DNA of 64,000 nucleotides, taken from contig NZ_JAPVBH010000001.1 of the NCBI RefSeq assembly GCF_026967795.1, forward strand, positions 1 to 64,000. The letters are read 5' to 3'. The translations under genes and the position numbers were made by a program. Shown here one piece after another: positions 31,753 to 41,508 of this stretch (positions within the stretch are counted from its first letter, which is position 1; every line of letters begins with the position of its first letter). The notes beneath the pieces were generated by a model that was given only the letters and a program-made list of their open reading frames with translations, was not told the origin of the DNA and searched no databases. Origin of the DNA: Modestobacter sp. VKM Ac-2986. Lineage in GTDB: Bacteria > Actinomycetota > Actinomycetes > Mycobacteriales > Geodermatophilaceae.

Positions 31753-32180
31753 CGACGATCCAGCACCCCACGGCGCAGGTCCGCTGCGGGCCCACCGTGT
31801 CGCGGGCCGACACGGTCCCCAACCGCCGCCGCGGCGGTGACATCCGGGTGCTGCTGTCCCCCACCAGCGTGGGGGCCACCGCCGGGTTCCTGGGCACCCT
31901 GACCCTCGAGCCGGGGGAGGTCGTCACCGAGCACTGGCACCCCTACTCGGAGGAGTTCCTCTACTGCGTCTCCGGCGACGTGCTGGTGACCCTGGACGGC
32001 GAGGAGCGCCGGCTGGTCGGGGAGTCGGCGCTGCACGTCCCGATCGGGGTGCGGCACCGCATCGTCAACGACGGCGCGGCCACGGCCTTCTTCGTCTTCC
32101 TCGCCGGGCCGCTGGCCCCCCGGCCGGAGCTCGGCCACGTCGACACCGAGCCCTCCCCCGGCTCCATGGGCGTCCGGTGA
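31749..32180 (+). CDS. Cupin-domain protein (WhiE-ORFII type)
   Basis: A 143-residue single cupin. The metal-binding motif 1 is [16 protein letters not shown] (two His and Glu) and motif 2 is [13 protein letters not shown]. Cupins of this size accompany the KS genes in spore-pigment clusters (whiE ORFII) and are thought to assist folding or oxidation, but the reaction is not settled. ATG overlaps the acyltransferase-like stop; its own stop overlaps KS-alpha GTG. Confidence 0.85.
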   Translation: MTTIQHPTAQVRCGPTVSRADTVPNRRRGGDIRVLLSPTSVGATAGFLGTLTLEPGEVVTEHWHPYSEEFLYCVSGDVLVTLDGEERRLVGESALHVPIGVRHRIVNDGAATAFFVFLAGPLAPRPELGHVDTEPSPGSMGVR

Positions 32181-33472
32181 GCGCCGACCGGCGCCGGGTC
32201 GTCATCACCGGCATCGGCGTGGTCGCGCCCGGGTCGATGGGCCGCGAGGGCTTCTGGGACATGATCACCGCCGGCCGGACGGCCACCCGGCGGATCACCT
32301 TCTTCGACCCCAGCCGCTTCCGGTCGCAGGTGGCGGCGGAGGTCGACTTCGACGGGCGCAAGCTCGGGCTCACCGCCCACGAGGTGCACCGCAACGACCG
32401 GTTCGTGCAGATGGCCATGGTGGCCGCCGACGAGGCCGTCGCGGACAGCGGGCTGACCCTCGGTGCCGGCGGCGCCGACGACGCCCCGGACCCCGACCGG
32501 GTCGGCGTGACCCTGGGGAGCGCGGTCGGGGCGACCATGCGGCTGGAGAACGAGTACGTCGCGGTCAGCGACGCGGGGACGCACTGGCTGGTCGACCCCC
32601 GGTACGCCTCGCGGTTCCTGCACCAGGCCCTGGTGCCCAGCTGCGGGGCCACGGAGCTCGCGGTGCGCTTCGGCGCCCACGGTCCGGCCACCGTGGTCTC
32701 CACCGGCTGCACCTCGGGCATCGACGCGGTCGGCTACGGCGCCCAGTTGATCGAGGACGGCGACGCCGACGTGGTCATCGCCGGTGCCAGCGACGCGCCG
32801 ATCTCGCCGATCTCGATGGCCTGCTTCGACACCATCCGGGCCACCACGGCCAACAACGCCGACCCCGAGCACGCCTCCAAGCCCTTCGACGCCCGCCGGG
32901 ACGGCTTCGTCATGGGCGAGGGCGCCGCCGTCCTGGTGCTGGAGGAGCTCGGACACGCACGGCAGCGCGGCGCGGAGGTCTACTGCGAGGTCAGCGGCTA
33001 CGCCAACCGCTGCAACGCCTTCCACATGACCGGGCTGCGCCCCGACGGCATCGAGATGGCCGAGGCCATCGGGCTGGCGCTGGACCAGGGCCGGATCGAC
33101 CCGGACGAGGTGGGCTACGTCAACGCCCACGGCTCGGGCACCAAGCAGAACGACCGCCACGAGACCGCCGCGGTGAAGCGCAGCCTCGGCCCGGCCGCCC
33201 AGCAGGTGTCGATGAGCTCGATCAAGTCGATGGTCGGCCACTCGCTCGGCGCGATCGGGTCGATCGAGATCGCGGCGACCGCCCTGGCGGTCAAGCGCGG
33301 TGTGGTGCCGCCGACGGCCAACTACGGGGTGCCCGACCCGGAGTGCGACCTGGACTACGTGCCCAACACCGCCCGCGAGCAGAAGGTGGACGTCGCCCTG
33401 TCGGTGGGCAGCGGCTTCGGCGGCTTCCAGTCGGCCATCGTGCTGGCGTCCCCGACGAGGAGGACCGCATGA
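32177..33472 (+). CDS. Type II polyketide ketosynthase alpha (KS-alpha)
   Basis: A 431-residue beta-ketoacyl synthase that condenses malonyl units. The triad is complete: C178 in [12 protein letters not shown]318 in [12 protein letters not shown] and H355 in MVGHSLGA. The opening [15 protein letters not shown] and [15 protein letters not shown] are typical. It partners with the next gene to form the KS-CLF heterodimer and takes extender units from the ACP fused to AccC. The sequence flavour ([27 protein letters not shown]) is closest in my reading to spore-pigment KS enzymes. Confidence 0.95.
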   Translation: MSADRRRVVITGIGVVAPGSMGREGFWDMITAGRTATRRITFFDPSRFRSQVAAEVDFDGRKLGLTAHEVHRNDRFVQMAMVAADEAVADSGLTLGAGGADDAPDPDRVGVTLGSAVGATMRLENEYVAVSDAGTHWLVDPRYASRFLHQALVPSCGATELAVRFGAHGPATVVSTGCTSGIDAVGYGAQLIEDGDADVVIAGASDAPISPISMACFDTIRATTANNADPEHASKPFDARRDGFVMGEGAAVLVLEELGHARQRGAEVYCEVSGYANRCNAFHMTGLRPDGIEMAEAIGLALDQGRIDPDEVGYVNAHGSGTKQNDRHETAAVKRSLGPAAQQVSMSSIKSMVGHSLGAIGSIEIAATALAVKRGVVPPTANYGVPDPECDLDYVPNTAREQKVDVALSVGSGFGGFQSAIVLASPTRRTA

Positions 33473-34710
33473 CCGGGCTGCTGGTCACCGGGATCGGCGT
33501 CGTCGCGCCCACCGGCGTCGGCGTCGAGGCGCACTGGTCCTCACTCCTCCGCGGGGAGCCGGCCATCCGGCCGATCGAGGGCTTCGACACCGAGCAGTAC
33601 GGGGTGACGCTCGCCGGGCAGGTGCGCGACTTCGACCCCAAGGAGTTCGTGGCACCGCAGCTGATGGTGCAGACCGACCGCTGGACCTGGACGTCCCTGG
33701 CGGCCGCCACCCTGGCCGCGCAGGACGCGGGCTACGAGGCCCCCGAGGACGCCTACGCGACCTCGGTGTTCCTGGCCGCCGGGTCCGGCGGCAACGAGTT
33801 CAGCCAGCACGAGATCCAGGGGCTGTGGGCCAAGGGACCCAAGTCGGTCGGCGCCTACCAGTCGATCGCCTGGTTCTACGCCGCCAGCACCGGCCAGCTC
33901 TCCATCCGCGACGGCTACAAGGGCCCCTCGGGCGTCGTGGTGAGCGAGGGTGCCGGCGGCCTGGACAGCATCGGCTGGGCCCGCCGGGTGGCGCGCCGCG
34001 GCACGCCCGCCGTCCTGGTCGGGGGCACCGAGGCCGGGGTGACGCCGTACGCGCTGCTCTGCCAGGCGACCAGCGGCCGGCTGTCGACGGCCACCCGGCC
34101 CGAGGACGCCTACAAGCCCTTCGACCGCCGGGCGAACGGGCACGTCATCGGCGAGGGCGGCGCGATCCTGCTGCTGGAGGAGCCCGGCGCCGCCCGGGCA
34201 CGGGGCGCCCAGCACGTCTGGGGTGAGGTCGCCGGCTACGGCGCCACGCACGACGCCCACCACCACGAGGACCCCGCACCCGACGCCACCCAGTACGCCC
34301 GGGCGATCCGGATCGCGCTGGCCGACGCCGGGATCACCCCGGACGACGTGGACCTGGTCCTCGCCGACGGGGCCGGGCTGCCGGAGCTGGACGCGCTGGA
34401 GCTGGAGGCGCTCCAGCGGGTGTTCGGCGGGCGGGCCACGCCGGTGCCGGTGACGGCGCCGTCGTCCTGGACCGGGCGGCTGATGGCCGGCGGCTCGGCG
34501 CTCAACGTGGCGACCGCGCTGCTGGCGATCCGGGACGGCATCGTGCCCGGCACCGCGCACCTCGACGACCCGGTGGACGCGCCGGGCGTGGACCTCGTGC
34601 AGCAGAGCCGGGTGCAGGACGTGCGGACCGTCGTCGTCCTGGCCCGGGGCTTCGGGGGCTTCAACAGCAGCCTGGTGCTGCGCCGACACCAGCCAGAGGG
34701 GACGTCATGA
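33469..34710 (+). CDS. Ketosynthase beta / chain-length factor (KS-beta, CLF)
   Basis: A 413-residue KS homologue lacking the catalytic Cys, overlapping KS-alpha by ATGA as usual. The former active-site region reads [16 protein letters not shown]161 stands where actinorhodin-type CLFs carry Gln (EQAGGLD). That Gln has been linked to malonyl decarboxylation for priming, so priming may work differently here. The rest is typical ([30 protein letters not shown]). It is expected to set chain length together with KS-alpha. Confidence 0.92.
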   Translation: MTGLLVTGIGVVAPTGVGVEAHWSSLLRGEPAIRPIEGFDTEQYGVTLAGQVRDFDPKEFVAPQLMVQTDRWTWTSLAAATLAAQDAGYEAPEDAYATSVFLAAGSGGNEFSQHEIQGLWAKGPKSVGAYQSIAWFYAASTGQLSIRDGYKGPSGVVVSEGAGGLDSIGWARRVARRGTPAVLVGGTEAGVTPYALLCQATSGRLSTATRPEDAYKPFDRRANGHVIGEGGAILLLEEPGAARARGAQHVWGEVAGYGATHDAHHHEDPAPDATQYARAIRIALADAGITPDDVDLVLADGAGLPELDALELEALQRVFGGRATPVPVTAPSSWTGRLMAGGSALNVATALLAIRDGIVPGTAHLDDPVDAPGVDLVQQSRVQDVRTVVVLARGFGGFNSSLVLRRHQPEGTS

Positions 34711-37208
34711 CGACGGTGCAGGACACGACCGCCACCGGGCAGGACACGGCCGGGCAGGACACGACCGGACAGGACACGGCCGGGCCGGGTGGGGCGGTCC
34801 GCACGCTGCTGCGGATGCGCGTCCGCGAGGGCTGCGAGGAGCGGTTCGAGGAGGCGTGGCGCACCGCCGCGGTCGCCATCGCCGGGGAGCCGGGCAACGT
34901 CCGGCAGGAGCTGATGCGCGACGCCGACGACCCGCGCACCTTCCTGATCGCCGGCGACTGGGCCGACCGGGCGGCCGCGGACGCCTTCGGCCGTTCCAGC
35001 GCCCGCGAGGCACTGACCGCGGCCATGCGGGACCTGCGCGAGGACGCCGACCGCAGCACCTACGAGCTGCGCTACGGCATCGCCGGCGGGGAGCAGGCCG
35101 CCCACGTCCGCATCGACATCAGCACCCGGGTCGGTGAGGGCGAGGAGGAGGCGTTCGAGCGCGCGTACGCCGTGGTCGCCGGACGCCTGCAGGGGACGCC
35201 GGGGCTGATCCGGGAGGAGCTGCTCCGTGAACCCGGCACGGGGCTGTACCACATCTTCGCCGAGTGGGAGTCCGACCAGGACTTCCGCAACTGGGTCGAC
35301 GACCCCTCGCACGCCGACCGGACCGGCCCGATCATCCGGTGGCTGTCGGTGTTCTTCGAGCGGAAGCTCTACGAGATCCGGCACCGGCCACCGGAGGCCG
35401 GCGTCCGCGGCGTCGGGGGCGTCCTGAGGACCGCGACCGAGCGGGCCGTCCCCGTACCGGCTCCCGTCGCACCGGCACCCCGGACCCCGGTGCCGGTCGC
35501 GGCCGCCCCCGCCCCTCCGCGGGCCGCAGCGGCCGTCGCGACCCCACCGGCCGCCGAGGTGCTCGTCGTCGGCGCCGGGCCGACCGGGCTGACCGCCGCG
35601 ATCGAGCTGGCCCGGCGGGGGATCGCCGTCCGGGTGGTCGACCGGCGCAGCGAGGCGTCCGCCCAGGCGGACAAGGCGATCGGCGTCCACTGCCGCACGA
35701 TGGAGATCTGGGAGGACCAGGGCATCGTGACCGAGGCGATGGACGTCGGCACGTGGCTGCACGGCCAGACGGTGTTCGTGAACGGCAAGCGGACCCACCA
35801 GGTGGACTGGTCCGGGCTGGAGGAGCTGCCCTTCGCCCACCTCGGGCTGCCGCAGTACGAGACCGAGCGGCTGCTGGGCGCGAAGCTGGCGTCGCTGGGG
35901 GTCCGGGTGGAGCGCGGCGTCGAGCTGCGCGGCTTCCTGCAGGACGACCAGGGGGTGACCGCCCAGCTGGAGCACCCCGGCGGCCGGGCCGGGACCGTGC
36001 GGGCGCAGTACCTGATCGGGGCCGACGGTGCCGGCAGCGCGGTCCGCGAGCAGCTCGGGCTCACCTTCGAGGGCGGCCTGTCGATGTTCCCCCAGCTGTT
36101 CATGCTCGGCGACGTCGACGTCGACTGGGGCACCGGGGCGGAGGAGGTGCCGGCCGGCCACCTGGTGCGCTGGGTCCGGATCGAGGAGGACGGCGACTTC
36201 ACCGGGATGCTGGTCTGCGTGCCGCTCGCCGGCCGCAACCGCTACCGGGTCGCGACGCTGGCCCCCCAGCGGCTCCAGCAGACCATCGGGTCCGGCGTCG
36301 TGCCGCCCGGGTTCTGGAAGGAGTACGACCCGCCCGGCCTCGCCGACATCCAGGCCGCGATCGACGACCTCGGTCCGGCGGGCACGACCGCGACCGACCT
36401 GCGCTGGTCGTCGGTCTTCCGGGTCAAGCACGGCATCGTCGACCGCTACTCCGACGGCCGGGTGTTCGTCGCCGGCGACGCCGCGCACCTGCACCCGCCG
36501 GCGGGCGGGCAGGGCATGAACACCGGCATCCAGGACGCCTGGAACCTGGGGTGGAAGCTGGCGCTCGCCGTCCGGGGACTGGCCGCCCCCGGGCTGCTGG
36601 ACAGCTACGACACCGAGCGGCGCCCGGCGGGCAAGGCGATCGTCGACCGGGCCGTCGCCGTCGCGTTCACCGACGAGATGGACATGGACGACGAGCGGGA
36701 GCAGTTCCTGCTCGAGATGCAGATGACCATGAACTACGCGGACAGCCCGTTGGTCGCGGAGGTCACCGACGGCACGGCCTTCACCGGTGGTCCACTGCCC
36801 GGCCACCGGGCGCCGGACGTGCTGGGACTGCGCCGGTTCGGTGTCGCTCACGACCTGCGGTTGTTCGACCTGACCCGGGGCACCGCGGCCACCCTGCTGA
36901 TGTACGCCGGGTCCGGCGTGGACGCGGAGCAGCTGGCCGCGCTGGAGGAGCTGGCCGGGTCGGTGCGCCGGTCGACCGGCGGTCAGGTGCGCCCGTACCT
37001 GGTCGCCGCGCCGGACACCGTCGTCCCGCCGCTGGTCGACCTGCCGGTCGTCCGCGACGCACGGGGCGGCTTCGCCGCCGCCTACGGTGTCGCGGGCCCG
37101 GGGACGGCGGCCTACCTGGTGCGACCCGACGGGCACGTCGGCCTGCGCACCCGGCCGGTGTCCGACCACGCCGTCCGGGCGCACCTCATGGAGGTCTTCT
37201 CCGGGTGA
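34707..37208 (+). CDS. Tri-domain polyketide oxygenase: ABM-ABM-FAD monooxygenase
   Basis: An 833-residue fusion. After a short repeat tail (GQDTAGQDTTGQDTAG) come two antibiotic-biosynthesis-monooxygenase (ABM) ferredoxin-like domains, about 31-120 and 131-225. A Pro/Ala linker (226-283) leads to a PheA/TfdB-type FAD hydroxylase with VLVVGAGPTGLTAAIELARRG (286-306), a DG motif (LIGADGAGSAVR), GDAAHLHPPAGGQGMNTGI and a C-terminal thioredoxin-like region. FAD enzymes hydroxylate the aromatic product (WhiE-ORFVIII, TcmG) and ABM enzymes oxidise anthrones to quinones (TcmH, ActVA-6); here both are on one chain. It is the last gene of the operon, overlapping CLF by ATGA. Confidence 0.9.
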   Translation: MTTVQDTTATGQDTAGQDTTGQDTAGPGGAVRTLLRMRVREGCEERFEEAWRTAAVAIAGEPGNVRQELMRDADDPRTFLIAGDWADRAAADAFGRSSAREALTAAMRDLREDADRSTYELRYGIAGGEQAAHVRIDISTRVGEGEEEAFERAYAVVAGRLQGTPGLIREELLREPGTGLYHIFAEWESDQDFRNWVDDPSHADRTGPIIRWLSVFFERKLYEIRHRPPEAGVRGVGGVLRTATERAVPVPAPVAPAPRTPVPVAAAPAPPRAAAAVATPPAAEVLVVGAGPTGLTAAIELARRGIAVRVVDRRSEASAQADKAIGVHCRTMEIWEDQGIVTEAMDVGTWLHGQTVFVNGKRTHQVDWSGLEELPFAHLGLPQYETERLLGAKLASLGVRVERGVELRGFLQDDQGVTAQLEHPGGRAGTVRAQYLIGADGAGSAVREQLGLTFEGGLSMFPQLFMLGDVDVDWGTGAEEVPAGHLVRWVRIEEDGDFTGMLVCVPLAGRNRYRVATLAPQRLQQTIGSGVVPPGFWKEYDPPGLADIQAAIDDLGPAGTTATDLRWSSVFRVKHGIVDRYSDGRVFVAGDAAHLHPPAGGQGMNTGIQDAWNLGWKLALAVRGLAAPGLLDSYDTERRPAGKAIVDRAVAVAFTDEMDMDDEREQFLLEMQMTMNYADSPLVAEVTDGTAFTGGPLPGHRAPDVLGLRRFGVAHDLRLFDLTRGTAATLLMYAGSGVDAEQLAALEELAGSVRRSTGGQVRPYLVAAPDTVVPPLVDLPVVRDARGGFAAAYGVAGPGTAAYLVRPDGHVGLRTRPVSDHAVRAHLMEVFSG

Positions 37209-37216
37209 CCGGAGGC

Positions 37217-37252
37217 GGCGGGGCCCGGCGCCGGTCGCCGCCGGGCCCCGCC
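37217..37252. terminator. Terminator of the polyketide operon
   Basis: Perfect 14-bp stem GGCGGGGCCCGGCG / CGCCGGGCCCCGCC, 8-nt loop, 8 bp after the last stop codon and 8 bp before the end of the convergent reductase gene; it can serve both. Confidence 0.8.
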
Positions 37253-37260
37253 GTCCTGCG

Positions 37261-38376
37261 TCAGCTCTGGCTGAGCTGCAGGGACGGGTAGTCGGTGTAG
37301 CCCTCCGCGCCCTCGGCGTAGAAGGTCGCGCCGTTCGGCTCGTTCTCCGGGTGCCCGCCCTGCCAGCGCTCGACCAGGTCGGGGTTGGCGATGGCCGGGC
37401 GGCCGACCGCGCAGGCCTCGGCGTGCGCGGCCTCGATCAGCGCCACGGCCTCCTCGCGGGTGGTCACGGTGGAGAAGCCGCTGTTGGCGATCAGCGGGCC
37501 ACCGAAGCGGCGGCGCAGCTCCTGGACGAGGTCACCGGCGGGCTCGGCGTGCAGCACCGACAGGTAGGCCAGGCCCAGCGGGCGGAGCTGGTCGAGCAGG
37601 GTGCCGTAGGTGGCCAGGACGTCGTCCCGGTCGGTCTCCAGCGCGCCCTGGATGTTGTGCTCGGGGGAGATGCGCAGCCCCACCTTGCCGGCGCCGATGG
37701 CCTCGGCCACCGCGGTGACGACCTCGACGACGAAGCGGGCGCGGTTCTCCGGCGACCCGCCGTAGACGTCGTCGCGGGTGTTGGCCGCCGGGGAGAGGAA
37801 CTCGTGCAGCAGGTAGCCGTTGGCGCCGTGGACCTCCACGCCGTCCAGGCCGGCCTCGATCGCCCGGCGGGAGGCGGTCACGAAGGAGTCGCGGACCTCG
37901 GCGGCCTCCTCGACCGTCAGCGCGTGCGGCACCGGGTAGGGCTGCTTGCCCCTCGTGGTGTGGGTCTCGCCGTCGATCGCGATGGCCGAGGGGGCCTCGA
38001 CCCGGTGGCCGTTGTTCGTGTCGGGGTGGGTGACCCGACCGCCGTGCATGACCTGCATCACGATGCGGCCGCCGCGGGCGTGCACGGCCTCGGCGACCCG
38101 CGCCCAGCCGGCGACCTGCTCGTCGGTCACGATGCCGGGCTGGCCGACGAAGGCCTGCGACTCGAACCGGGGGTAGGTGCCCTCGGTGATGATCAGGCCG
38201 ATGCTCGCGCGCTGCGCGTAGTGCTCGACGACCAGGTCGTTCGGCACGCCCGAGGCACCGGCGCGCATGCGGGTCAGCGGGGCCATGACGACGCGGTTGG
38301 CGAGCTCGAGGTCGCCGAGGGTCACGGGGGAGAACAGGTCCATGTCCTGGGCAAGGTCGTTGCCCTCGCTCAACAT
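37261..38376 (-). CDS. Old yellow enzyme (FMN-dependent alkene reductase)
   Basis: A 371-residue OYE-family enzyme that reduces activated C=C bonds of enals, enones or nitro compounds with NAD(P)H. Features: MDLFSPVTLGDLELANRVVMAPLTRMRA, LIITEGTYPR, VMQVMHGGRVTHPD, the HGANGYLLHEFLSPAANTRDD block (His-Asn substrate pair) and GFSTVTTREEA/ACAVGRPAIANPDLV for FMN phosphate binding. Either ATG 38376 or ATG 38343 (MDLFSP) may be the start; neither has a strong ribosome site. It lies next to the polyketide operon but is convergent and separated by a terminator, so a pathway role is uncertain. Confidence 0.9.
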   Translation of the reverse strand: MLSEGNDLAQDMDLFSPVTLGDLELANRVVMAPLTRMRAGASGVPNDLVVEHYAQRASIGLIITEGTYPRFESQAFVGQPGIVTDEQVAGWARVAEAVHARGGRIVMQVMHGGRVTHPDTNNGHRVEAPSAIAIDGETHTTRGKQPYPVPHALTVEEAAEVRDSFVTASRRAIEAGLDGVEVHGANGYLLHEFLSPAANTRDDVYGGSPENRARFVVEVVTAVAEAIGAGKVGLRISPEHNIQGALETDRDDVLATYGTLLDQLRPLGLAYLSVLHAEPAGDLVQELRRRFGGPLIANSGFSTVTTREEAVALIEAAHAEACAVGRPAIANPDLVERWQGGHPENEPNGATFYAEGAEGYTDYPSLQLSQS

Positions 38377-38543
38377 TCCGGGGTGCGGTCTTCCTCACGT
38401 CCCGGCGCCGGAAGTGGTTGCAGGACGGAACACCGGGGCGCCGTCCGGTGCTGGGCACCTCCGGAGGGGCGAGGACGACGCCGTCCCGGGCCCGTGCGCC
38501 CCCGACGCCGCCTCCCCCGGACCCCACGACGAGAGGAAGACCC

Positions 38544-39368
38544 ATGGCGAAGACCTGGTTCATCACCGGCGCATCCCGCGGTTTCGGCAAGGAGTGGTCG
38601 ATCGCGGCCCTCGAGCGCGGCGACAACGTGGCGGCCACCGCCCGCGACACGGCGACCCTGGGCGACCTGGTGGCGCAGTACGGCGACCGCGTGCTGCCGA
38701 TCCAGCTCGACGTGAACGACCGCGCAGCCGACTTCGCCGCCGTCCAGCAGGCGCACGACCACTTCGGCGGCCTGGACGTGGTCGTCAACAACGCCGGCTT
38801 CGGCCAGTTCGGCATGGTCGAGGAGATCTCGGAGACCGAGGCCCGCGAGCAGTTCGAGACCAACGTCTTCGGCGCGCTCTGGGTCACCCAGGCCGCGCTG
38901 CCCTTCCTCCGGGCCAACGGCGGCGGGCACGTACTGCAGGTGTCGAGCATCGGCGGCATCTCCGCGTTCCCGAACATCGGCATCTACAACGCCTCGAAGT
39001 GGGCGCTGGAGGGCTTCACCCAGTCCCTCGCCGCCGAGGTCGCCGACTTCGGCATCAAGGTCACCCTCATCGAGCCCGGCGGGTACTCCACCGACTGGGG
39101 CGGCGCCTCGGCGAAGCACGCCGCCGAGAACCCGGCCTACGACGAGTTCCGGGTCAAGGCCGCCGAGCAGCGCAAGGCCCGGCTGGGTGGCACGCCCGGC
39201 AACCCGGTCGCCACCCGCGAGGCCGTGCTGGAGATCGTCGACGCCGAGGACCCGCCGCTGCGCGTGTTCTTCGGCGACGCCCCCCTCGGCATCGCCACCG
39301 CCGACTACGAGTCGCGGCTGGCCGAGTGGAACACCTGGGACGCCCTGTCCAAGAAGGCCCACGGCTGA
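38544..39368 (+). CDS. SDR-family oxidoreductase
   Basis: A 274-residue SDR divergent to the old yellow enzyme. TGASRGFG (cofactor), NNAGFGQFG, VSSIGG and YNASKWALEGF (YxxxK) are complete. The N-terminal MAKTWFITGASRGFGKEW and the C-terminal region typify the YusZ/DltE-like group. GAGAGGA precedes the ATG. A strong hairpin follows, so it is monocistronic; the shared upstream region with the reductase gene may imply joint control. Confidence 0.87.
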   Translation: MAKTWFITGASRGFGKEWSIAALERGDNVAATARDTATLGDLVAQYGDRVLPIQLDVNDRAADFAAVQQAHDHFGGLDVVVNNAGFGQFGMVEEISETEAREQFETNVFGALWVTQAALPFLRANGGGHVLQVSSIGGISAFPNIGIYNASKWALEGFTQSLAAEVADFGIKVTLIEPGGYSTDWGGASAKHAAENPAYDEFRVKAAEQRKARLGGTPGNPVATREAVLEIVDAEDPPLRVFFGDAPLGIATADYESRLAEWNTWDALSKKAHG

Positions 39369-39380
39369 TCACCGCCTGAC

Positions 39381-39422
39381 GCACCGAGGCCCGGTCCCCC
39401 CGCGGGGGCCGGGCCTCGGTGC
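39381..39422. terminator. Terminator after the SDR gene
   Basis: GCACCGAGGCCCGG / CCGGGCCTCGGTGC (14-bp perfect) extended by an inner CCCCC/GGGGG stem, 12 bp after the stop codon. Confidence 0.8.
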
Positions 39423-39651
39423 ATCCCGGCGGGGTCCGGCCCGCGGGCCCCGGCCTCGGCGCACTCCGTCGCGAGCGGGTCCGCCGTCGTGCGCTGGTGG
39501 TCGTCTCCCCGGCCCGGAGGCAGCCATGAGCGCACGACGGTGGGCGCAGGACCCCTGCGCCGACGCCCGGTGCGCGCTGTGGCAGCCGTCGACTGTGCGC
39601 CGAGCGGGGTCCCGGCGGGCCGGGGAGCCCGCTGAGTGCACGGTCGGCGGG
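39423..39651. other. Intergenic stretch without a convincing gene
   Basis: About 230 bp between the SDR terminator and the end of the ABC exporter gene. A 12-bp perfect inverted repeat CCGTCGTGCGCT / AGCGCACGACGG (39484-39495, 39529-39540) encloses a 33-nt segment. An ATG at 39526 opens a frame with Cys-rich beginning MSARRWAQDPC, but it runs on antisense through the ABC gene and lacks support. Confidence 0.3.
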
Positions 39652-41493
39652 TCAGGCGACGAGCTCGGCCTGGCGGACGGCGGCGCCGGCGAGCCGCGCG
39701 TAGCGACCGCCCTCGGCCAGCAGCTGCTCGTGCGTCCCCTGCTCGACGACCCGACCCGCGTCCAGGACGGCGATGAGGTCGGCGTCGCGCACCGTGGACA
39801 GCCGGTGGGCGATGGTGATCGTCGTCCGGCCGCGGCTGGCCTCGTCGAGCGCGGCCTGCACGGCCCGCTCGGTCTCGTTGTCCAGCGCGCTGGTGGCCTC
39901 GTCGAGCACCAGCACCCGCGGGTCGCGCAGCAGCGTGCGGGCGATGGCCAGCCGCTGCTTCTCCCCGCCGGAGAACCGGTGCCCGCGGGCGCCGACCACG
40001 GTCTCGTAGCCGTCGGGCAGCGCGGCGATGACGTCGTGCACCTGGGCGCGGCGGGCGGCGTCGACCATCTCGGCGTCGGTGGCGTCGGGCTTGGCGTGCC
40101 GGAGGTTCTCGGCGATGGTGCCGTGCAGCAGGTAGGTCTCCTGCGCCACGACCCCGACCACCCGGGCCAGGTCGGCCAGCGTGAGGTCGCGGACGTCGAC
40201 GCCGTCGATGGTGACCCGCCCCGACGTCGGGTCGTTGAGCCGGGCGACCAGCGAGGCCAGCGTGGACTTGCCCGAGCCGGTCTCCCCGACCAGCGCCAGC
40301 GTCGCGCCGGCGGGCACGGTGAGGTCGACGCCGGACAGCGCGTCGCGGTGGCCGTCGGGGTAGCGGAAGCCGACGCGGTCGAACCGCACCTCGCCGCGGA
40401 CGTCGTCCAGCCGCACCGGCGACGCCGGGTCGTCGATGTCGACGGGGAGGTCCAGGTACTCGAACACCCGGCTGAACAGCGCCATCGAGCTGGTCAGCTG
40501 CACGCCGATGTCCAGCAGGCCCATCAGCGGGCGGAACAGCGCGCCCTGCAGCGTGGTGAAGGCGACCAGCGTGCCGATGGTCATGCCACCGGAGGTCGCC
40601 GGGAGGCCCGCGGCCAGGTAGATCAGCGCCGGGATGCCGGCGAACACGATGCTCATCGTCGCCATCCGCCACCGCCCGGCCAGCTGCGAGCGCACCTCGA
40701 GCCCGACCAGGTCGTCCGACGTCGCGGCGAAGCGCTGGGACTGCGCGGGCCCGGCGCCCAGGGTCTTGCCGAGCAGGACGCCGCTGACGCTGAGCCCCTC
40801 CTCGACCTGGGAGTGCAGGTCGGCGAGGTGCCGCTGGCGCTGGGCGGTGATCGAGCGGCGCATGACCGCCACCCGGCGGGTGAGCCAGATCGCCGGCGGC
40901 AGGACGACGAGCGAGAGCAGCGACAGCCGCCAGCTCAGCGCGGCCATCGCCACCGCCGTCCCGACGACGGTGGTGAGGTTGGCGGCGAAGGAGGTCGCGG
41001 TGGAGGTGACCACCGACTGCATGCCGCCGATGTCGTTGGTCAGCCGCGACTGCACCTCCCCGCCCTTGGTGCGGGTGAAGAAGCCCAGCGACTGGCGCTG
41101 CAGGTGGGTGAAGACCGAGGTGCGCAGCCCGTGCATGACGTGCTGGCCGACGGTGGTGGAGATCCAGGTCTGCAGCACGCCGAGGACGGCGGTGGCCGCG
41201 GCGACGGCGAGCATGCCGCCCACCGCCCAGGCCAGCAGCCGCACGTCCTGGCGGGGCAGGGCCTCGTCGATCACCAGCCGGACGAGGAACGGGCTGGCCA
41301 GGGCGATGGCGGAGCTGGCCACGATGAGCCCGACCACGAGGGCGAGCTGCCAGCGGTACGGGCGGAAGAGCCCGGCGACCCGGCTCCAGCGCACGGGCGA
41401 GCGGTCGAGCTGGGCGCGGTCGGCCGGGTCGGGCCGCCCGCCCGGGCGCCCGCCTCCCCGGCCCGGGGTCGTGGTGTCGGCGATGGCGACCAC
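39652..41493 (-). CDS. ABC exporter, fused membrane and ATPase domains (multidrug type)
   Basis: A 613-residue half-transporter. Six membrane helices occupy about residues 45-330 (WQLALVVGLIVASSAIAL, LLAWAVGGMLAVAAATAV, LTTVVGTAVAMAALSW, LLSLVVLPPAIWL and two near 270-310). The nucleotide-binding domain has Walker A GETGSGKST, Q-loop VVAQETYLLHGT, signature FSGGEKQRLAIAR, Walker B VLVLDEATSALD and HRLST. It should act as a homodimer exporting lipids or drugs. GTG 41493 follows GAGAGG. It is divergent to a MarR gene with two operators between, so it is probably inducible by its substrate. Confidence 0.92.
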   Translation of the reverse strand: MVAIADTTTPGRGGGRPGGRPDPADRAQLDRSPVRWSRVAGLFRPYRWQLALVVGLIVASSAIALASPFLVRLVIDEALPRQDVRLLAWAVGGMLAVAAATAVLGVLQTWISTTVGQHVMHGLRTSVFTHLQRQSLGFFTRTKGGEVQSRLTNDIGGMQSVVTSTATSFAANLTTVVGTAVAMAALSWRLSLLSLVVLPPAIWLTRRVAVMRRSITAQRQRHLADLHSQVEEGLSVSGVLLGKTLGAGPAQSQRFAATSDDLVGLEVRSQLAGRWRMATMSIVFAGIPALIYLAAGLPATSGGMTIGTLVAFTTLQGALFRPLMGLLDIGVQLTSSMALFSRVFEYLDLPVDIDDPASPVRLDDVRGEVRFDRVGFRYPDGHRDALSGVDLTVPAGATLALVGETGSGKSTLASLVARLNDPTSGRVTIDGVDVRDLTLADLARVVGVVAQETYLLHGTIAENLRHAKPDATDAEMVDAARRAQVHDVIAALPDGYETVVGARGHRFSGGEKQRLAIARTLLRDPRVLVLDEATSALDNETERAVQAALDEASRGRTTITIAHRLSTVRDADLIAVLDAGRVVEQGTHEQLLAEGGRYARLAGAAVRQAELVA

Positions 41494-41508
41494 CCCTCTC
41501 TGTCGATG

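Noticed and set aside
37261-38376. Including the old yellow enzyme in the polyketide operon
   Set aside because: It is convergent to the operon and separated by a 14-bp terminator hairpin; a pathway role is possible but not shown.
39526-39660. Possible small Cys-containing gene starting MSARRWAQDPC
   Set aside because: No stop before running antisense through the ABC gene, no ribosome site, no convincing codon pattern.
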